6,732 bases of DNA from Rhodospirillales bacterium. GTDB taxonomy: Bacteria > Pseudomonadota > Alphaproteobacteria > Rhodospirillales > Casp-alpha2. Location of the stretch: the NCBI GenBank assembly GCA_018664265.1, contig JABJOR010000179.1, positions 1 through 6,732 of the forward strand, given 5' to 3'. The position numbers and the translations under genes were made by a program. The first letter of the stretch is position 1. Each line of letters begins with the position of its first letter. The notes below the pieces were generated by a model. That model was not told the DNA's origin, ran no database searches, and saw only the letters and a list, made by a program, of their open reading frames with translations. Of the stretch, positions 5,919 to 6,732 are shown piece by piece.

Positions 5919-6732
5919 CTCTCTTGAGGGGGGGGATAGCGTGTAGAGCGTTCCAGATCATTCAAGTCTAAGTGATTTCGCATGAATTGTTTTGAGGCCT
6001 CGCGGGTATATTGGTGATCCCACGATTTTTGCCTGCCTTTTGACAGGGATTGAAAAACCTTGATACGACGTTTCTGATCTGAAATGATTTCCTGACGCAA
6101 GGCCTCGCTATTCCACCGGGTGCGTATTTCTTCTTCAAAGCCGCTTTCAATATCCGCTAAATTCTTATCGCCGGATAAATTGCTTAACTCATTCGGGTCT
6201 TCCAATAAGTCGTAAAGCTGAGCCGGGTCAGGATCGCTGTGGATGTATTTATATTGTCCACGCCGGATCATCATACAGGGCGCTATGGCGCCTTCTCCCA
6301 GCATTTCCCCTATGGCCTCGTCCGCATCCTCAATTGCCTCGCCTGTCATAAGTGGCACAAGAGAGCGGCCATCAACGTGGTCTGCAAATTCTGGAATGCT
6401 AACGCCTTCTGGTGTTGCCAAATCAATCAGGGTTGGTAGCAGGTCAAGCAATGACGCGTTGCTGGAAATACGCTGCTTTGAGAAACGCTCAGGGGCGGAA
6501 ATAATCATTGGAATACGGGATGCATATTCAAAGAATACCATTTTGTACCATAATCCACGCTCTCCCAACATATCACCATGATCGCTTATAACCATGATAA
6601 TGGTATTTTCCCGCAAGTTGGTTTCATCCAGCGTTTGGATAATCTTGCCCAACCAATCGTCGAAGTAGGAGATGTTGCCATAATAAGCGTGTCGAGCATT
6701 GCGAATATCATCATCAGTTATTTCTTTTTCCC
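5915..6732 (-). CDS. betC: Choline sulfatase BetC, C-terminal half (5' end beyond window)
   Basis: The frame stays open to the right edge, so 271 codons of a protein usually about 500 residues long are present. Choline sulfatase hydrolyses choline-O-sulfate to choline and sulfate; the choline can then be oxidised to the osmoprotectant glycine betaine. The visible part begins EKEITDDDIRNARHAYYGNI, then the metal-binding SDHGDMLGERGLWYKM typical of alkaline-phosphatase-fold sulfatases of the BetC group, MMIRRGQYKYI, QLYDLLEDPNELSNL, and the C-terminal choline-sulfatase domain with GRQKSWDHQY and FMRNHLDLNDLE. The catalytic formylglycine cysteine motif (CxPSR) would lie in the missing N-terminal half. 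A TTG at 6652 that could be read as a start is internal: conserved coding continues upstream of it. No betA, betB or betI is in view. The last codons contain a run of eight C on the coding strand. Confidence 0.9.
   Translation of the reverse strand, partial: EKEITDDDIRNARHAYYGNISYFDDWLGKIIQTLDETNLRENTIIMVISDHGDMLGERGLWYKMVFFEYASRIPMIISAPERFSKQRISSNASLLDLLPTLIDLATPEGVSIPEFADHVDGRSLVPLMTGEAIEDADEAIGEMLGEGAIAPCMMIRRGQYKYIHSDPDPAQLYDLLEDPNELSNLSGDKNLADIESGFEEEIRTRWNSEALRQEIISDQKRRIKVFQSLSKGRQKSWDHQYTREASKQFMRNHLDLNDLERSTRYPPPQES
5929..5936. repeat. Run of eight G (C on betC strand)
   Basis: A mononucleotide tract of eight inside the final codons of betC (Pro-Pro-Pro before Gln-Glu-Ser). It lies 11 bp beyond the enolase-family stop. 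Such tracts are prone to slippage and to sequencing error; a slip here would change only the last few residues or extend the C-terminus. Confidence 0.7.

Noticed and set aside
6650..6652. Start of the sulfatase at a TTG near 6652
   Set aside because: The same frame stays open to the window edge and encodes conserved BetC sequence (HAYYGNISYFDD), so the codon is internal and the gene is cut by the window.

Overview
The window looks like ordinary chromosomal DNA of a moderate-GC Alphaproteobacterium, possibly marine or otherwise osmotically challenged. This rests on the family character of the proteins (an NhaA antiporter, a BetC-type choline sulfatase, a threonine synthase-like enzyme of a kind I associate with this class) and on a QueA-like N-terminus at the left edge. 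It is a judgement from recognised sequence patterns, not from a database search. I see no mobile element, CRISPR array, tRNA, rRNA or phage gene.

Layout. The left half is a leftward gene run on the minus strand, read from about 3645 down to 1: a threonine synthase-like PLP enzyme, then the Na+/H+ antiporter nhaA (32 bp later), then a PfkB-family sugar kinase (63 bp later), then the first nine codons of a gene that looks like queA (17 bp later). An 88 bp divergent control region (3646-3733) holds a 6+6 bp inverted repeat. The right half runs rightward: a ten-helix EamA/DMT transporter, then, after 88 bp, an enolase-superfamily (mandelate racemase/muconate lactonizing type) enzyme. The last gene is on the minus strand again: the C-terminal half of a choline sulfatase (betC), which enters from beyond position 6732. 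It converges on the enolase-family gene so tightly that the two stop codons share the bases TTAA. No stretch longer than 88 bp lacks a gene.

How the genes may work together. A dehydratase-like enolase-superfamily enzyme, a small-metabolite exporter/importer and a PfkB sugar kinase could belong to one sugar-acid or related catabolic route, but they sit in divergent units and no aldolase or regulator is visible, so this is only inference. NhaA (Na+ and pH homeostasis) and BetC (choline release from choline-O-sulfate, feeding glycine betaine) both fit life in salt.

The most notable observation is the active site of the enolase-superfamily enzyme. The usual first metal-binding Asp aligns with Gly207, next to a GTHGQ motif, and the usual Asp of the His-Asp dyad aligns with Ala282, while the other two acidic ligand positions and the catalytic His are present. 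I found no clear evidence of an entirely new multi-gene system.
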